Of a stretch of 64,000 nucleotides of DNA, positions 27,488 through 35,865 are shown one piece after another. The DNA is from Pseudomonas sp. CHM02 (GTDB taxonomy: Bacteria; Pseudomonadota; Gammaproteobacteria; Pseudomonadales; Pseudomonadaceae). The first letter of the stretch is position 1. The number at the start of each line of letters is the position of its first letter. The stretch covers positions 1-64,000 of the forward strand of contig NZ_JFCA01000030.1 in the NCBI RefSeq assembly GCF_000612585.1. Reading direction: 5' to 3'. The position numbers were made by a program, and so were the translations under genes. The notes below the pieces were generated by a model. It was given only the letters and a program-made list of their open reading frames with translations, ran no database searches and had not been told where the DNA came from.

Positions 27488-28432
27488 TCATTGATTCCAG
27501 GTTTGGCGCGGATCGAATGCGGCGCTGCTCGCCAACGCTTGCCACAACGCCTTGACCTCGTCGTCAGCGTCTTTGGGCATCACCACCTTCAGTTGGATAA
27601 ACAGATAACCCCGCTGCCCGCTCTTGTTCAGCAAGCCATGCCCCTTGGCACGCATGCGCTGGCCGTTCTGGCTGCCGGCAGGCACCTTGAGATTGATCCT
27701 GCCGGTCAGGGTCGGCACCGCGATCTCGGTGCCCAACGCCAGCTCCCACGGCGCCACCGGCACGGTGATCACCAGGTTTTCGTCTTCCACTTCAAACTTG
27801 GGGTGCGGCGCGAACTTGATGATCAGGTACAGGTCACCATTGGCCCCACCGCCAATGCCTGGCGCGCCCTGGCCTTTGAGGCGGATGCGTTCGCCGTCGA
27901 CCACGCCGGCGGGGATCTTCACGTTCAGGCTCTTGGTGGTGTTGCTGACGTGGCGGCCCGAGGCGTCGTATTGCGGCACCTGGAAGCTGATCTGCTTGGA
28001 CTCGGTGGACAGCGTCTCTTCGAGGAACACCGACAGCTGCATCTCGACGTCCTGGCCCTTGCGCCCGGCAGGACGGCGCTGGCCGCCACCAAAGGCGTCG
28101 CCACGCGAGCCGAAGATCGAGCTGAAGAAGTCGGAGAAGTCCTCGCCGCCGCCACCACCGCCGAAGCCGCCACGGCTCTGCCAGCCCGGCGGGCCCTGGA
28201 ACGGCTGGCCATGCTGGCCGTATTTGCGCAGCTCGTCGTATTCAGCGCGCTTGTCGGCGCTTTTGAGCGCCTCATAGGCTTCGGACGCATCCTTGAATTT
28301 CTCTTCGGCGTCTTTTTCCTTGCTTACATCCGGGTGATATTTGCGGGCGAGCTTGCGATAGGCGGCCTTGATTTCCTTGTCATCGGCGCTCGGCTCGACA
28401 CCCAATATCTTGTAGTAGTCTTTGAAATCCAT
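27488..28432 (-). CDS. cbpA: Curved DNA-binding protein/J-domain co-chaperone CbpA
   Basis: A 314-residue DnaJ-class co-chaperone. The J domain occupies residues 1-70 (MDFKDYYKILGVEPSA, HPD in KYHPDVS), followed by a Gly/Phe linker (GGFGGGGGG), no zinc-finger module, and two C-terminal beta-sandwich substrate-binding domains. This is the CbpA rather than DnaJ architecture. It stimulates an Hsp70 ATPase and in E. coli also binds curved DNA. The start at 28432 gives the conserved MDFKDYY; an upstream in-frame extension of 21 residues is not conserved-looking. A sigma32-like promoter lies upstream. It is divergent from an Hsp70-family gene, a plausible functional partner. Confidence 0.92.
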   Translation of the reverse strand: MDFKDYYKILGVEPSADDKEIKAAYRKLARKYHPDVSKEKDAEEKFKDASEAYEALKSADKRAEYDELRKYGQHGQPFQGPPGWQSRGGFGGGGGGEDFSDFFSSIFGSRGDAFGGGQRRPAGRKGQDVEMQLSVFLEETLSTESKQISFQVPQYDASGRHVSNTTKSLNVKIPAGVVDGERIRLKGQGAPGIGGGANGDLYLIIKFAPHPKFEVEDENLVITVPVAPWELALGTEIAVPTLTGRINLKVPAGSQNGQRMRAKGHGLLNKSGQRGYLFIQLKVVMPKDADDEVKALWQALASSAAFDPRQTWNQ

Positions 28433-28557
28433 CGGCGGTTCACCATCCTTAATCGAGATCGCACAGCCCGGGGCACAACGTGCGCTGCATTGCACTTGTT
28501 GAGTCTTGTGGCCTGGGGGTGCGTCAAAGTGTTATCGGCGCTAGCCGTATGCACCAG

Positions 28558-28585
28558 ATGTGGGGGCAAATACCCAACTTTCAAG
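28558..28585 (-). promoter_or_regulatory. Sigma32-like heat-shock promoter for cbpA
   Basis: On the minus strand CTTGAAA (28585-28579) is followed after 13 nt by CCCCACAT (28565-28558). This is close to the sigma32 consensus CTTGAAA and CCCCATnT. Transcription would begin near 28550, about 118 nt before the cbpA start. Confidence 0.5.
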
Positions 28586-28670
28586 CACGATTTAGCGGAT
28601 AGTCGGCCTACGCATCCGCCTTCGACTGGCATACACTGCGCGGCCGTTTTTCAACCGGAACCCGATAGAC

Positions 28671-29939
28671 ATGAAAAACCCATCCCCAGCCCGTGCCTGC
28701 GGCATCGACTTTGGCACGTCCAACTCCACCGTCGGCTGGATCCGTCCCGGCGAGGAGACGCTCATCGCGCTGGAGGACGACAAGATCACGTTGCCGTCGG
28801 TGGTGTTCTTCAACTTCGAGGAGCGCCGCCCGGTATACGGTCGCCTGGCGTTGCACGAGTACCTGGAAAACTACGAAGGCCGGCTGATGCGCTCGCTCAA
28901 AAGCCTGCTCGGTTCCAAGTTGATCAAGCACGACACCAGCGTGCTTGGCACCGCGATGCCCTTCACCGACCTGCTGGCGCTGTTCATCGGCCAACTCAAG
29001 AGCCGCGCCGAAGCCAATGCCGGCCGCGAGTTCGAAGAAGTGGTGCTCGGCCGCCCGGTGTTCTTCGTCGATGACGACCCGATGGCCGACCAGGAAGCCG
29101 AGAACACTCTGGTCGACGTGGCGCGCAAGATCGGCTTCAAGGACATCTCGTTCCAGTACGAGCCGATTGCGGCCGCGTTCGACTACGAGTCCACCATTGA
29201 AAAGGAAGAGTTGGTACTGATCGTCGACATCGGCGGGGGTACGTCCGATTTTTCCCTGGTGCGCCTGTCCCCGGACCGCCGCCACAACGACAACCGCCAG
29301 AGCGACATCCTCGCCACCGGCGGCGTGCACATCGGCGGTACCGACTTCGACAAACAGTTGAGCCTGCAAGGCATGATGCCGCTGTTCGGCTACGGCAGCC
29401 GCATGAAAAGCGGCGCCTATATGCCCACCAGCCACCACATGAACCTCGCCACCTGGCACACCATCAACTCGGTGTACTCGCAAAAATCCCAGCTGGCGTT
29501 GGGCAGCATGCGCTACGACATCGAAGACACCGGCGGCATCGACCGCCTGTTCAAGCTGATCGAGCAGCGCGCCGGGCACTGGCTGGCCATGGAAGTGGAA
29601 GAAACCAAGATCCAGCTGACCCACGAAGACAGCCGCCACGTGCTGCTGGACCGGGTTGAACCGGGGCTGAGCGTGGAACTGAGCCGGGCGCTGTTCGAAT
29701 CAGCCATCGATGGCTTGCTGGAGCGCGTGCGCAACAGCGTCACGCAGTTGCTCAACGATGCGTCGGTGAGCGTGGCGCAGGTGGACACGGTGTTCTTTAC
29801 CGGTGGCTCCAGCGGCATTCCGGCACTGCGCCACAGCATCTCGGCGATGTTGCCGAATGCGCGGCATGTGGAAGGCAATATCTTCGGCAGCATTGGCAGC
29901 GGCTTGGCGATTGAAGCCAGCAAGCGCTACGGCAGCTAA
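28671..29939 (+). CDS. Hsp70-family chaperone-like protein (YegD type)
   Basis: A 422-residue actin-like ATPase. The phosphate-1 motif is CGIDFGTSNSTVGW near residue 12, phosphate-2 is IVDIGGGTSDFSLV near residue 185, and the adenosine motif is FFTGGSSGIPALR near residue 380. It has the nucleotide-binding domain but is too short for a full substrate-binding domain, as in E. coli YegD. The role is poorly known; a chaperone-related function is inferred from the fold and from divergent cbpA 238 nt away. The ATG at 28671 follows a CGATAGAC leader without a strong ribosome-binding site. Confidence 0.87.
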   Translation: MKNPSPARACGIDFGTSNSTVGWIRPGEETLIALEDDKITLPSVVFFNFEERRPVYGRLALHEYLENYEGRLMRSLKSLLGSKLIKHDTSVLGTAMPFTDLLALFIGQLKSRAEANAGREFEEVVLGRPVFFVDDDPMADQEAENTLVDVARKIGFKDISFQYEPIAAAFDYESTIEKEELVLIVDIGGGTSDFSLVRLSPDRRHNDNRQSDILATGGVHIGGTDFDKQLSLQGMMPLFGYGSRMKSGAYMPTSHHMNLATWHTINSVYSQKSQLALGSMRYDIEDTGGIDRLFKLIEQRAGHWLAMEVEETKIQLTHEDSRHVLLDRVEPGLSVELSRALFESAIDGLLERVRNSVTQLLNDASVSVAQVDTVFFTGGSSGIPALRHSISAMLPNARHVEGNIFGSIGSGLAIEASKRYGS

Positions 29940-29945
29940 GAAGCT

Positions 29946-30024
29946 CTACAAGGAGCGAGTTTGCTCGCGAAAAGCCTGAGAACGCTGCGTTATCGTTGAC
30001 GTTCTTCGCGAGCAAGCCCGCTGA
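29946..30024. repeat. REP pair (GGAGCGAGTTTGCTCGCGAA class)
   Basis: AGGAGCGAGTTTGCTCGCGAA and the imperfect complement TTCGCGAGCAAGCCCGCT sit between two convergent genes. Confidence 0.8.
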
Positions 30025-30039
30025 TTCTGTGGCGAGGCC

Positions 30040-30618
30040 CTAGCGGTGATAGATCGCCCACAGCCCTAGAAACGTCAGGCACCACATGACCAGCCCCGGC
30101 ACGATCACCAGGTAGTTCCACGGATTGAACCGAGCGTTGCTCAGCCCCTTGGCGTCACCTGCCGCAAAATTGATCAGGCCTTGGGCTTGTTGAAGGATGT
30201 AGGCGCAGAGAGGTATCGCCAGGAGCGTCAGGCTCTTGTAGGCAAACAAACCCTCCACTCGCGCAGCCACGGCGTCAAACACGTTGGCCCCCACGGTCAC
30301 CACCACGAACACCGTCGCCCATTGTTCGAAGTCGAAATCGAATTTTCGGCCGCTCTCGACGACTCGCCGGTAGGCCAGGCGATAGAGCTTGTGAACAAAG
30401 AAGATAAAAAAGAACGCACGCGCCAACGGCAAGAGGTCGGCTTGATTGGCTTTCTTGTACAAGCTCCAGTTTTTATACGCCCAGACGTAGGTATACAGCC
30501 CAAAACTGAGCAGGCTGAGGATCAGCAGCTTGTTCGGGGAAATGACATAAAACTCGGCAGACGGCTTTACCGCCTCGGACAACTGCGCCGTTGGCGGAGC
30601 ATAGATATTGTCGCTCAC
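30040..30618 (-). CDS. Hypothetical inner-membrane protein
   Basis: A 192-residue protein that I do not recognise beyond a general family of small Pseudomonas membrane proteins starting with an NIYAPPTA-like motif. It has about four hydrophobic segments (near residues 30-48, 68-80, 105-150 and 170-188). The N-terminal 25 residues are cytoplasmic-looking and proline-rich. It lies 60 nt after the start-side end of the AI-2E transporter gene on the same strand and could be co-transcribed with nothing else visible. No catalytic or binding motif is visible. Confidence 0.65.
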   Translation of the reverse strand: MSDNIYAPPTAQLSEAVKPSAEFYVISPNKLLILSLLSFGLYTYVWAYKNWSLYKKANQADLLPLARAFFFIFFVHKLYRLAYRRVVESGRKFDFDFEQWATVFVVVTVGANVFDAVAARVEGLFAYKSLTLLAIPLCAYILQQAQGLINFAAGDAKGLSNARFNPWNYLVIVPGLVMWCLTFLGLWAIYHR

Positions 30619-30678
30619 AGCTTGTTTCCCTCTAAGTCCCTTTGAAGTCCACGAAGCAAACGCGCTTCAGTTATCCCG

Positions 30679-31692
30679 TCAAACCATCCCGCCGAGCTTC
30701 AGCTCGCTCTTGAGGTATGCGTAGTAGATCGGCCCCGCCACCACGCCAGGCAGGCCGAAGGCAGCTTCGAACACCAGCATCGCCAGCAGCAATTCCCAGG
30801 ACTTGGCACTGATCTGCCCGCCCACGATCCGCGCGTTGAGGAAGTACTCGACCTTGTGGATCACGATCAGGTACCCCAGCGCCGCCACCGCGACCCAGAT
30901 CGACAGCGACAGCGCGACGATGGTGATCAGGGTGTTGGACATCAGGTTGCCGATCACCGGCAACAGGCCGAGCAGGAAGGTCAGTACGATCAGGGTCTTG
31001 GTCAGCGGCAAGTGAATCCCGCACAGCGGCAGCACCACAGCCAGGAATACGGCGGTGAACGCGGTGTTCAGTGCAGCAATCTTGATCTGGGCGAAGACGA
31101 TGTTGCGAAACGCCTGGACCAACAGGTGCAGGCGGTCGAACAGCGCGGCGGCCAGGGGTTTGCGCTTGGTCAGGTCCGGCACGCGCTGCAGGGCGATGAT
31201 CGCGCCGAGCACCATGCCGATGAGCAGGGTGACGAACATGTGGGCGGCGTCTTTGCCGACCAGTTGCAGTTCGCTCAGGTGCTTGCTCAACCAATCGCCG
31301 ATGGCCACGCGAAATTCAGCAGCGCTGGCGGGCAGGTAAGCGTCGAGGAACGGCGGCAATTGCCCGCGCGCGCGGTCGACCACCCCCATGAATTTGTCCA
31401 GGGACGCCCCGGGGTTTTCCGCTTCGTGGAGCAGGAAGCTGATGGCGCCGGCAAAGATCAGCGTCAGCACGCTGACGATCAGGGTGCCGAGCAAGGCCAC
31501 CGCCAGCCAACGCGCACGCCGGCCTTCGATCAATCGCTGCAGTTGGGGGGTGAGCATGTTGACCAGTTCAAAGACCAACAAGCCGGCCAGCAGGCTGGGC
31601 AGCAATTTCAGCGGCAGTACCAGCAGCAACCCGCCGAAAATGATGATGTAGCTGGCCAGCAATATCACGTGACGCTGAGAAAACGTTGGCAT
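30679..31692 (-). CDS. AI-2E family transporter (PerM/YdiK type)
   Basis: A 337-residue polytopic membrane protein. Hydrophobic pairs lie at the N-terminus (residues 8-45), near 62-85 and in four to five segments from about 150 to 325. The family-typical GLLPVIGNLMSNTLITIV and the C-terminal GPIYYAYLKSELK are present. Named after E. coli TqsA, this family exports diverse small solutes; autoinducer-2 transport should not be assumed. The start at 31692 (MPTFSQRHVI) is a normal family start. A REP pair fills most of the upstream gap. Confidence 0.85.
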   Translation of the reverse strand: MPTFSQRHVILLASYIIIFGGLLLVLPLKLLPSLLAGLLVFELVNMLTPQLQRLIEGRRARWLAVALLGTLIVSVLTLIFAGAISFLLHEAENPGASLDKFMGVVDRARGQLPPFLDAYLPASAAEFRVAIGDWLSKHLSELQLVGKDAAHMFVTLLIGMVLGAIIALQRVPDLTKRKPLAAALFDRLHLLVQAFRNIVFAQIKIAALNTAFTAVFLAVVLPLCGIHLPLTKTLIVLTFLLGLLPVIGNLMSNTLITIVALSLSIWVAVAALGYLIVIHKVEYFLNARIVGGQISAKSWELLLAMLVFEAAFGLPGVVAGPIYYAYLKSELKLGGMV

Positions 31693-31724
31693 ACAGCCTC
31701 AAAACGAACGGCGTTAAAGGATGT

Positions 31725-31826
31725 TGTAGGAGCGAGCTTGCTCGCGAAGAACGCAAGGGCACCGCGTTTAGTCTGGATAAACGCGTAAGCGTTCACGTTT
31801 TTTCGCTGGCAAGCCAGCTCCTACAG
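31725..31826. repeat. Mixed REP pair upstream of the AI-2E transporter
   Basis: TGTAGGAGCGAGCTTGCTCG on the left faces TCGCTGGCAAGCCAGCTCCT on the right. Two REP classes are combined in one inverted element. Confidence 0.8.
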
Positions 31827-31869
31827 GGGGCTGTGTGCGAGTGTCGCAGCCTTCTATGGCCTGGGGCTA

Positions 31870-32169
31870 TTATTTCTTCAGGCAGGTGCTCATAAAGGTT
31901 TTGCGCGCGTCGCCGGTCAAGGCTTTGGTCTTGGCGTCCGCATTGCAATCCTTCATCTTCTGCTGCTGTGGGGTCAGGGTCTTGGCGTCATTGGCCGCCG
32001 GGGCAGACAGGCAGGTCTTCATGAAGGCCTTGCGCTCGTCCCCCTTGAGCGTCTTGGTGGTGGCTTCGGCGTTGCAGGTGGTCATTTTGTTTTGCTGGGC
32101 GGTAGCGGCAAAACCTTGGGAACACAGCAGCAGGCCCATCATCAACAGCGGAATGCGCAGCATCTTCAT
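31870..32169 (-). CDS. PsiF-repeat secreted protein
   Basis: A 99-residue exported protein with signal peptide MKMLRIPLLMMGLLLCSQGF ending AATA. Two PsiF repeats of about 31 residues follow, each with a CNA(E/D)A..K.L.GD.RK.FM..CL pattern. PsiF is phosphate-starvation induced in E. coli; its function is unknown. The start at 32169 is preferred because it opens the signal peptide and follows GGAG; a start at 32226 adds 19 non-signal residues. Conserved Cys pairs in each repeat suggest disulfides in the periplasm. Confidence 0.85.
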   Translation of the reverse strand: MKMLRIPLLMMGLLLCSQGFAATAQQNKMTTCNAEATTKTLKGDERKAFMKTCLSAPAANDAKTLTPQQQKMKDCNADAKTKALTGDARKTFMSTCLKK

Positions 32170-32240
32170 GGAGTTTTCTCCCTGTTGCCGTACCGGGGGG
32201 CACGGCCTACCCAGCAGTGTAGTCAAAGCTTGTTACATCT

Positions 32241-33029
32241 TCATCGGCCACGGATATGTGTGCGTCGGTACTGCTCAGGGGTACAGCCCGCCTGGCGCTG
32301 GAACATGGCGATAAACGCCGAGGCGGTGCTGTAGCCCAGATCAAACGCCACCTGTTGCACGCTGCGTTCGCTGTCGAGGGCTTCGATGGCCGCCAGGTAG
32401 CGCAGGCGCTGGCGCCATTCCCCAAAGCTCATGCCCAATTCCCGCACAAACTGACGTGCCAGGGTGCGCTCGCTCACATGCACCTGTTCGGCCCAGTGCG
32501 CCAGCGGGCGGTTGTCGCCGGGATCGGCCTGCATGGCTTCCAGCACACCGAGCAGGCCGGGGTGACGGGCGTAGGGCAGGAAGCACTCGTGGATCGGTGC
32601 CTGCTTGAGCTGGTCCACCAGCACCTGGGCCAGGCGAATGTCAGCCTCGGTCTGCGGCATATTCACGTCACGCTGGGCAAAGTCGCTGAGGATCGCCTTG
32701 AGAATGTCGCTGATGGCCAGGGTGCAAGGCTGTTGCGGCAACTGCTCGCAGAGCTCCGGCGCCAACCCGACCGAGTGGTAGACGATCGCCTCGGCGTTGT
32801 AGGAGCTGTGCTCGGTATGCGGCGGCACCCACACCGCGTACTGCGGCGGCGACATGAAGCGACTGCCGGCCACTTCCATGCGCATCACACCACTGGCGGA
32901 GTAATCCAGCGAACCCCAGAAATGCTGGTGCGGCGTGCATTCGGTGTCAGGAGCGAAATCCGAATAGCGGAAGTACACCGGGCTTGGCAACCGGGAGAAA
33001 TCCGGGAGGCGGACGTTGTGCTTGGCCAT
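32241..33029 (-). CDS. AraC-family transcriptional regulator
   Basis: A 262-residue regulator with an N-terminal cupin-like sensing domain (about residues 15-90) and a C-terminal double helix-turn-helix (about 160-258). The DNA-binding part includes VSERTLARQFVRELGMSFGEWRQ and the second-helix region VAFDLGYSTASAFIAMFQRQAG. It is divergent from an EamA-type exporter gene and separated by 97 bp holding three copies of TTGTCTGGAT. It probably controls that exporter and itself. The effector molecule is unknown. Confidence 0.88.
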   Translation of the reverse strand: MAKHNVRLPDFSRLPSPVYFRYSDFAPDTECTPHQHFWGSLDYSASGVMRMEVAGSRFMSPPQYAVWVPPHTEHSSYNAEAIVYHSVGLAPELCEQLPQQPCTLAISDILKAILSDFAQRDVNMPQTEADIRLAQVLVDQLKQAPIHECFLPYARHPGLLGVLEAMQADPGDNRPLAHWAEQVHVSERTLARQFVRELGMSFGEWRQRLRYLAAIEALDSERSVQQVAFDLGYSTASAFIAMFQRQAGCTPEQYRRTHIRGR

Positions 33030-33030
33030 A

Positions 33031-33087
33031 TTGTCTGGATACAGAGGTCGGTTGTCTGGATCGCAGTATAAGCTTCGATCCAGACAA
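33031..33087. promoter_or_regulatory. Repeated TTGTCTGGAT operators between araC-type and EamA genes
   Basis: TTGTCTGGAT occurs at 33031-33040 and again at 33052-33061, 21 bp apart, and inverted as ATCCAGACAA at 33078-33087. The 21-bp spacing puts the direct copies on one helix face, as for AraC-type half-sites. The first copy abuts the regulator start codon. Confidence 0.7.
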
Positions 33088-33126
33088 TGGATAATCCTGT
33101 CTCATCAACACACCTGGTTCCTTTCG

Positions 33127-34002
33127 ATGCAATACGCTTATCCCTTGCTGGCCATTTTTATCTGGGCCGGCAACACCGTCGTCAACAAACTGGCCGTGGG
33201 CTCGATCTTCCCGGCGGAGATCGGTTTTTACCGCTGGCTGCTGGCGGCACTGCTGTTCACGCCGTTCATGGTCAAGCCGGTGATCGCCAACTGGGCGATG
33301 ATCCGCCCGAACCTGGGCAAGGTGTTCATCCTCGGTGTGCTGGGCATGGCGGTGTACCAGAGCCTGGCGTACTACGCCGCGACACTGACCAGTGCCACCA
33401 ACATGGGCATCATCCTGTCACTGATGCCGTTGATGGCGCTGACAGCGGCCATCATCAGCCTCGGCCAGCGCCTGACCTACGGCGCCCTGACCGGTGCAGT
33501 GCTGTCATTTGCCGGCGTGGTCGTGGTGGTGTCGGCCGGCAGCCTTGGCGCGCTGCTGCAGCACGGGGTGAACCTGGGTGACGGCATGATGCTGATCGCG
33601 ACCCTGGCCTACGCGATCTACAGCACCTTGCTGAAAAAATGGCAGTTGCGCCTGCCGCCGTTGGTGTTGCTGTATTTGCAAGTGCTGGTGGCGGTGGTGG
33701 TGCTGTTTCCGTTGTTCCTGTTCTCTGCCAAAGCCGGCCTGGGCTGGGCCAACATTCCGCTGGTGCTGTATGCGTGCCTGCTGGCTTCGATGCTGGCGCC
33801 GCTGGCGTGGATGCATTCGGTGAAGACCTTGGGCCCGAGCCGCACCACGTTGTTTTTCAACCTGCTGCCCCTGATCACCGCGCTGATTGCCGCCGCGGTG
33901 CTGAAGGAAGAACTGGCGCTGTATCACCTGGTCGGTGGCCTGCTGACCTTGGGCGGGGTGATCCTGTCGGAGCGCTGGACCACGCCGGTCAGTGCTGCCT
34001 GA
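33127..34002 (+). CDS. EamA/DMT-superfamily exporter
   Basis: A 291-residue inner-membrane protein with ten predicted hydrophobic helices in two EamA halves (about residues 1-135 and 145-285), as in RhaT/YdcZ-type metabolite exporters. AIFIWAGNTVVNKLAVG at the N-terminus and the second-half GPSRTTLFFNLLPLITALIAA are typical. The ATG at 33127 gives MQYAYPLLAIF; an upstream in-frame start at 33016 would run into the operators. It is divergent from and probably controlled by the AraC-type regulator. Substrate unknown; amino-acid or related metabolite efflux is usual for the family. Confidence 0.88.
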   Translation: MQYAYPLLAIFIWAGNTVVNKLAVGSIFPAEIGFYRWLLAALLFTPFMVKPVIANWAMIRPNLGKVFILGVLGMAVYQSLAYYAATLTSATNMGIILSLMPLMALTAAIISLGQRLTYGALTGAVLSFAGVVVVVSAGSLGALLQHGVNLGDGMMLIATLAYAIYSTLLKKWQLRLPPLVLLYLQVLVAVVVLFPLFLFSAKAGLGWANIPLVLYACLLASMLAPLAWMHSVKTLGPSRTTLFFNLLPLITALIAAAVLKEELALYHLVGGLLTLGGVILSERWTTPVSAA

Positions 34003-34007
34003 ACCGT

Positions 34008-34096
34008 CGCTATCGCAGGCAAGCCAGCTCCCACATTCGGCCACATTCCAAAGGTGGAACTCGGTCGAATGTGTGTGGCGGGCTTGCTCGCGAAGA
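34008..34096. repeat. Mixed REP pair after the EamA exporter
   Basis: CTATCGCAGGCAAGCCAGCT on the left and GTGGCGGGCTTGCTCGCGAA on the right form an inverted element from two REP classes. Confidence 0.72.
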
Positions 34097-34116
34097 ACGA
34101 AAACGCGGTCTCCCGA

Positions 34117-35007
34117 CTAGACTCCAGCAGCCTTGAGCCTTTGCGCATGCTCGACAAACAGCCTGATCGGCTCGGCGCCCTTGCCCACCAGGCCCATGGA
34201 TTGGTTGACGATGTCGAAGTGGTCCAGGGCGTAGTCATCGCCGATCACCAGCCCCAAGTGTGAACTGTAGCGCCCGACCATGCCGTCGCACTGGCCCTTT
34301 TCCCGCACGAAGCTGCGGGCGAACAAGCGGCAGCTGCGATTCGTGCCGTCGAACAGGTTGCGACCACGGTCGGTGATGCCCGGTTGCAAGGTGCCGGACC
34401 ACGAGTAATAGCGCACGCCGTTGACCTCCTCGGCGCCCTGCCCGCCCCATGTCTGGGGCAGACCTTGTGGATAGTGCTGGTTGAACAGCGCCACGCCGGC
34501 GCTGGTCAGCGAATGGTGGGACGCCTGCAAGTCCGCCTTGAAGCGCGGCCCGCGGTAGCCGGTTTCCAGCACACCCATCACCCAGGCGACCAGGTGAAAC
34601 AGCGCGCTCATGATCCTGCCTTTGACGCCGTCGATGGGATAATGAAGGTGGATATGGTCCGCCAGCTCCGAGCCATGGTTGGGGCCCGCCACGGACGTCA
34701 CCGACGCCACCCACTCCGGGCGTTTGGCCGCCGCATACCGGGCAGTGAGCGAGCCCTGGCTATGGCCGATCAGGTTGACCTTGTCGGCCCCGGTGTCGCG
34801 GCGGATGCGCTCGATGTGCACCAGCAATTGCTCACCGCGCACCTCGCTGGAATCCAGCGGCGCCACCTGCACCGCAAACACCTGCGCACCGCCCGCCCGC
34901 AGCGCCGGGACGATGCCGTACCAGTACGGGAACCACACCAGGCGTACAAACCCGAGCATGCCGGGCACCAGTACAAGGGGATAACGCGTGGCGAGGGATT
35001 GAGGCAT
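34117..35007 (-). CDS. Family I.1-type triacylglycerol lipase without signal peptide
   Basis: A 296-residue alpha/beta hydrolase close to the Pseudomonas/Burkholderia secreted lipases. The sequence opens YPLVLVPGMLGF, has the nucleophile Ser83 in GHSQG, the acid region CDGMVG and the catalytic His region DYALDHFD. EVNGVRYYSWSG is also family-typical. Two differences stand out: the protein starts almost directly at the first strand with no export signal, and the Cys that normally precedes SSHLG is replaced (GRYSSHLG), so the usual disulfide is absent. No foldase (lif) gene is nearby. An intracellular esterase/lipase is the best reading. Confidence 0.85.
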   Translation of the reverse strand: MPQSLATRYPLVLVPGMLGFVRLVWFPYWYGIVPALRAGGAQVFAVQVAPLDSSEVRGEQLLVHIERIRRDTGADKVNLIGHSQGSLTARYAAAKRPEWVASVTSVAGPNHGSELADHIHLHYPIDGVKGRIMSALFHLVAWVMGVLETGYRGPRFKADLQASHHSLTSAGVALFNQHYPQGLPQTWGGQGAEEVNGVRYYSWSGTLQPGITDRGRNLFDGTNRSCRLFARSFVREKGQCDGMVGRYSSHLGLVIGDDYALDHFDIVNQSMGLVGKGAEPIRLFVEHAQRLKAAGV

Positions 35008-35087
35008 GGAGCGGGCGTCCAGGGCGGTCAGGCGATACTTCCATCCTAGACCAATCGAAGTGACCGCCCCATGACACCCGCGTCTGC

Positions 35088-35729
35088 TTAGAAATGCCCT
35101 GCAAGGTCGTGCAACTGACGTTCGGCCTCTGCATAGGCACGCTGGAAAACGCTCTTGTCCGACTCTTCGCCCTCGGCAGCGATCACCCGGACATCGTCAA
35201 TCCCGATATACCCCAGCACGGTGCGCAGGTGCGGATCGGCGTGGTTCATCCATTCATATTCACCGCCCGGACCAAACCCGTTGCCGCCGCGGCTGGTGAT
35301 GATGAGTGCGCGTTTGCCTTTCAACAACGGTTGGTACTGCGCCATGCCCTGGTCATCCAGGGAAATGTCGAAGGTCAGGCCCATGCGCACGATCTGATCG
35401 ATCCAGGCCTTGAGGCCGCTGGGCACGCCGAAGTTGTACAGGGGCATGGAAATCACCAGCAGCTCATGGTCGATGAGTTCACCGACCAGTTGATCGCTCA
35501 GTTGCAGGTCGGCCTTCATTACCGTTGGCAGGGATTGCGGCTCGGGGTAGAAATTGGCCGCCACAAACGCTTCGCTGACATGGGGAATGGCGGCGCGGCC
35601 GACTTCGCGTCGGGTGATACGCGCGCCAGGGTTAGCGGCTTGCCACACGTCGAGAAAGGATTCGGCCAGGCGCCGCGAATGGGAACGTTCGCCACGGGGG
35701 CTGGCGTGGATGATAAGCATTTTTTTCAT
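35088..35729 (-). CDS. FMN-dependent NADH-azoreductase (AzoR type)
   Basis: A 213-residue flavodoxin-fold reductase. The FMN phosphate loop is IHASPRGERSHSRRL near residue 7, the isoalloxazine region is MPLYNFGVPSGLKAWIDQIV near 95, and ITSRGGNGFGPGGEYEW lies near 145. Such enzymes transfer two electrons from NAD(P)H to quinones and azo dyes. The start at 35729 gives MKKMLIIHAS; a start three codons later is possible. It is divergent from a LysR regulator with two inverted repeats between them, the standard layout for LysR-controlled azoR genes. Confidence 0.87.
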   Translation of the reverse strand: MKKMLIIHASPRGERSHSRRLAESFLDVWQAANPGARITRREVGRAAIPHVSEAFVAANFYPEPQSLPTVMKADLQLSDQLVGELIDHELLVISMPLYNFGVPSGLKAWIDQIVRMGLTFDISLDDQGMAQYQPLLKGKRALIITSRGGNGFGPGGEYEWMNHADPHLRTVLGYIGIDDVRVIAAEGEESDKSVFQRAYAEAERQLHDLAGHF

Positions 35730-35756
35730 CTGTATGACCTACGCGAGTTAGACTCA

Positions 35757-35775
35757 GGCGACCCGGATGGTCGCC
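35757..35775. promoter_or_regulatory. Perfect inverted repeat near the azoR start
   Basis: GGCGACC-CGGAT-GGTCGCC lies 28 bp from the azoR start in the azoR/lysR intergenic region. A regulator or LysR activation site is possible. Confidence 0.5.
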
Positions 35776-35834
35776 GTTCTTTCGCGCAAATCTAGAGCCG
35801 AGCAGGCCCTCCGACAAATGAGCAATAGTTGATC

Positions 35835-35855
35835 TGGATGAATCCATTTCATCCA
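35835..35855. promoter_or_regulatory. LysR-type operator in front of the lysR gene
   Basis: TGGATGAA-TCCAT-TTCATCCA is a perfect 8-bp inverted repeat with a 5-nt centre and contains T-N11-A pairs. It ends 10 nt before the LysR start, so it would allow autorepression and divergent control of azoR. Confidence 0.62.
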
Positions 35856-35865
35856 TGGAGCCGAA

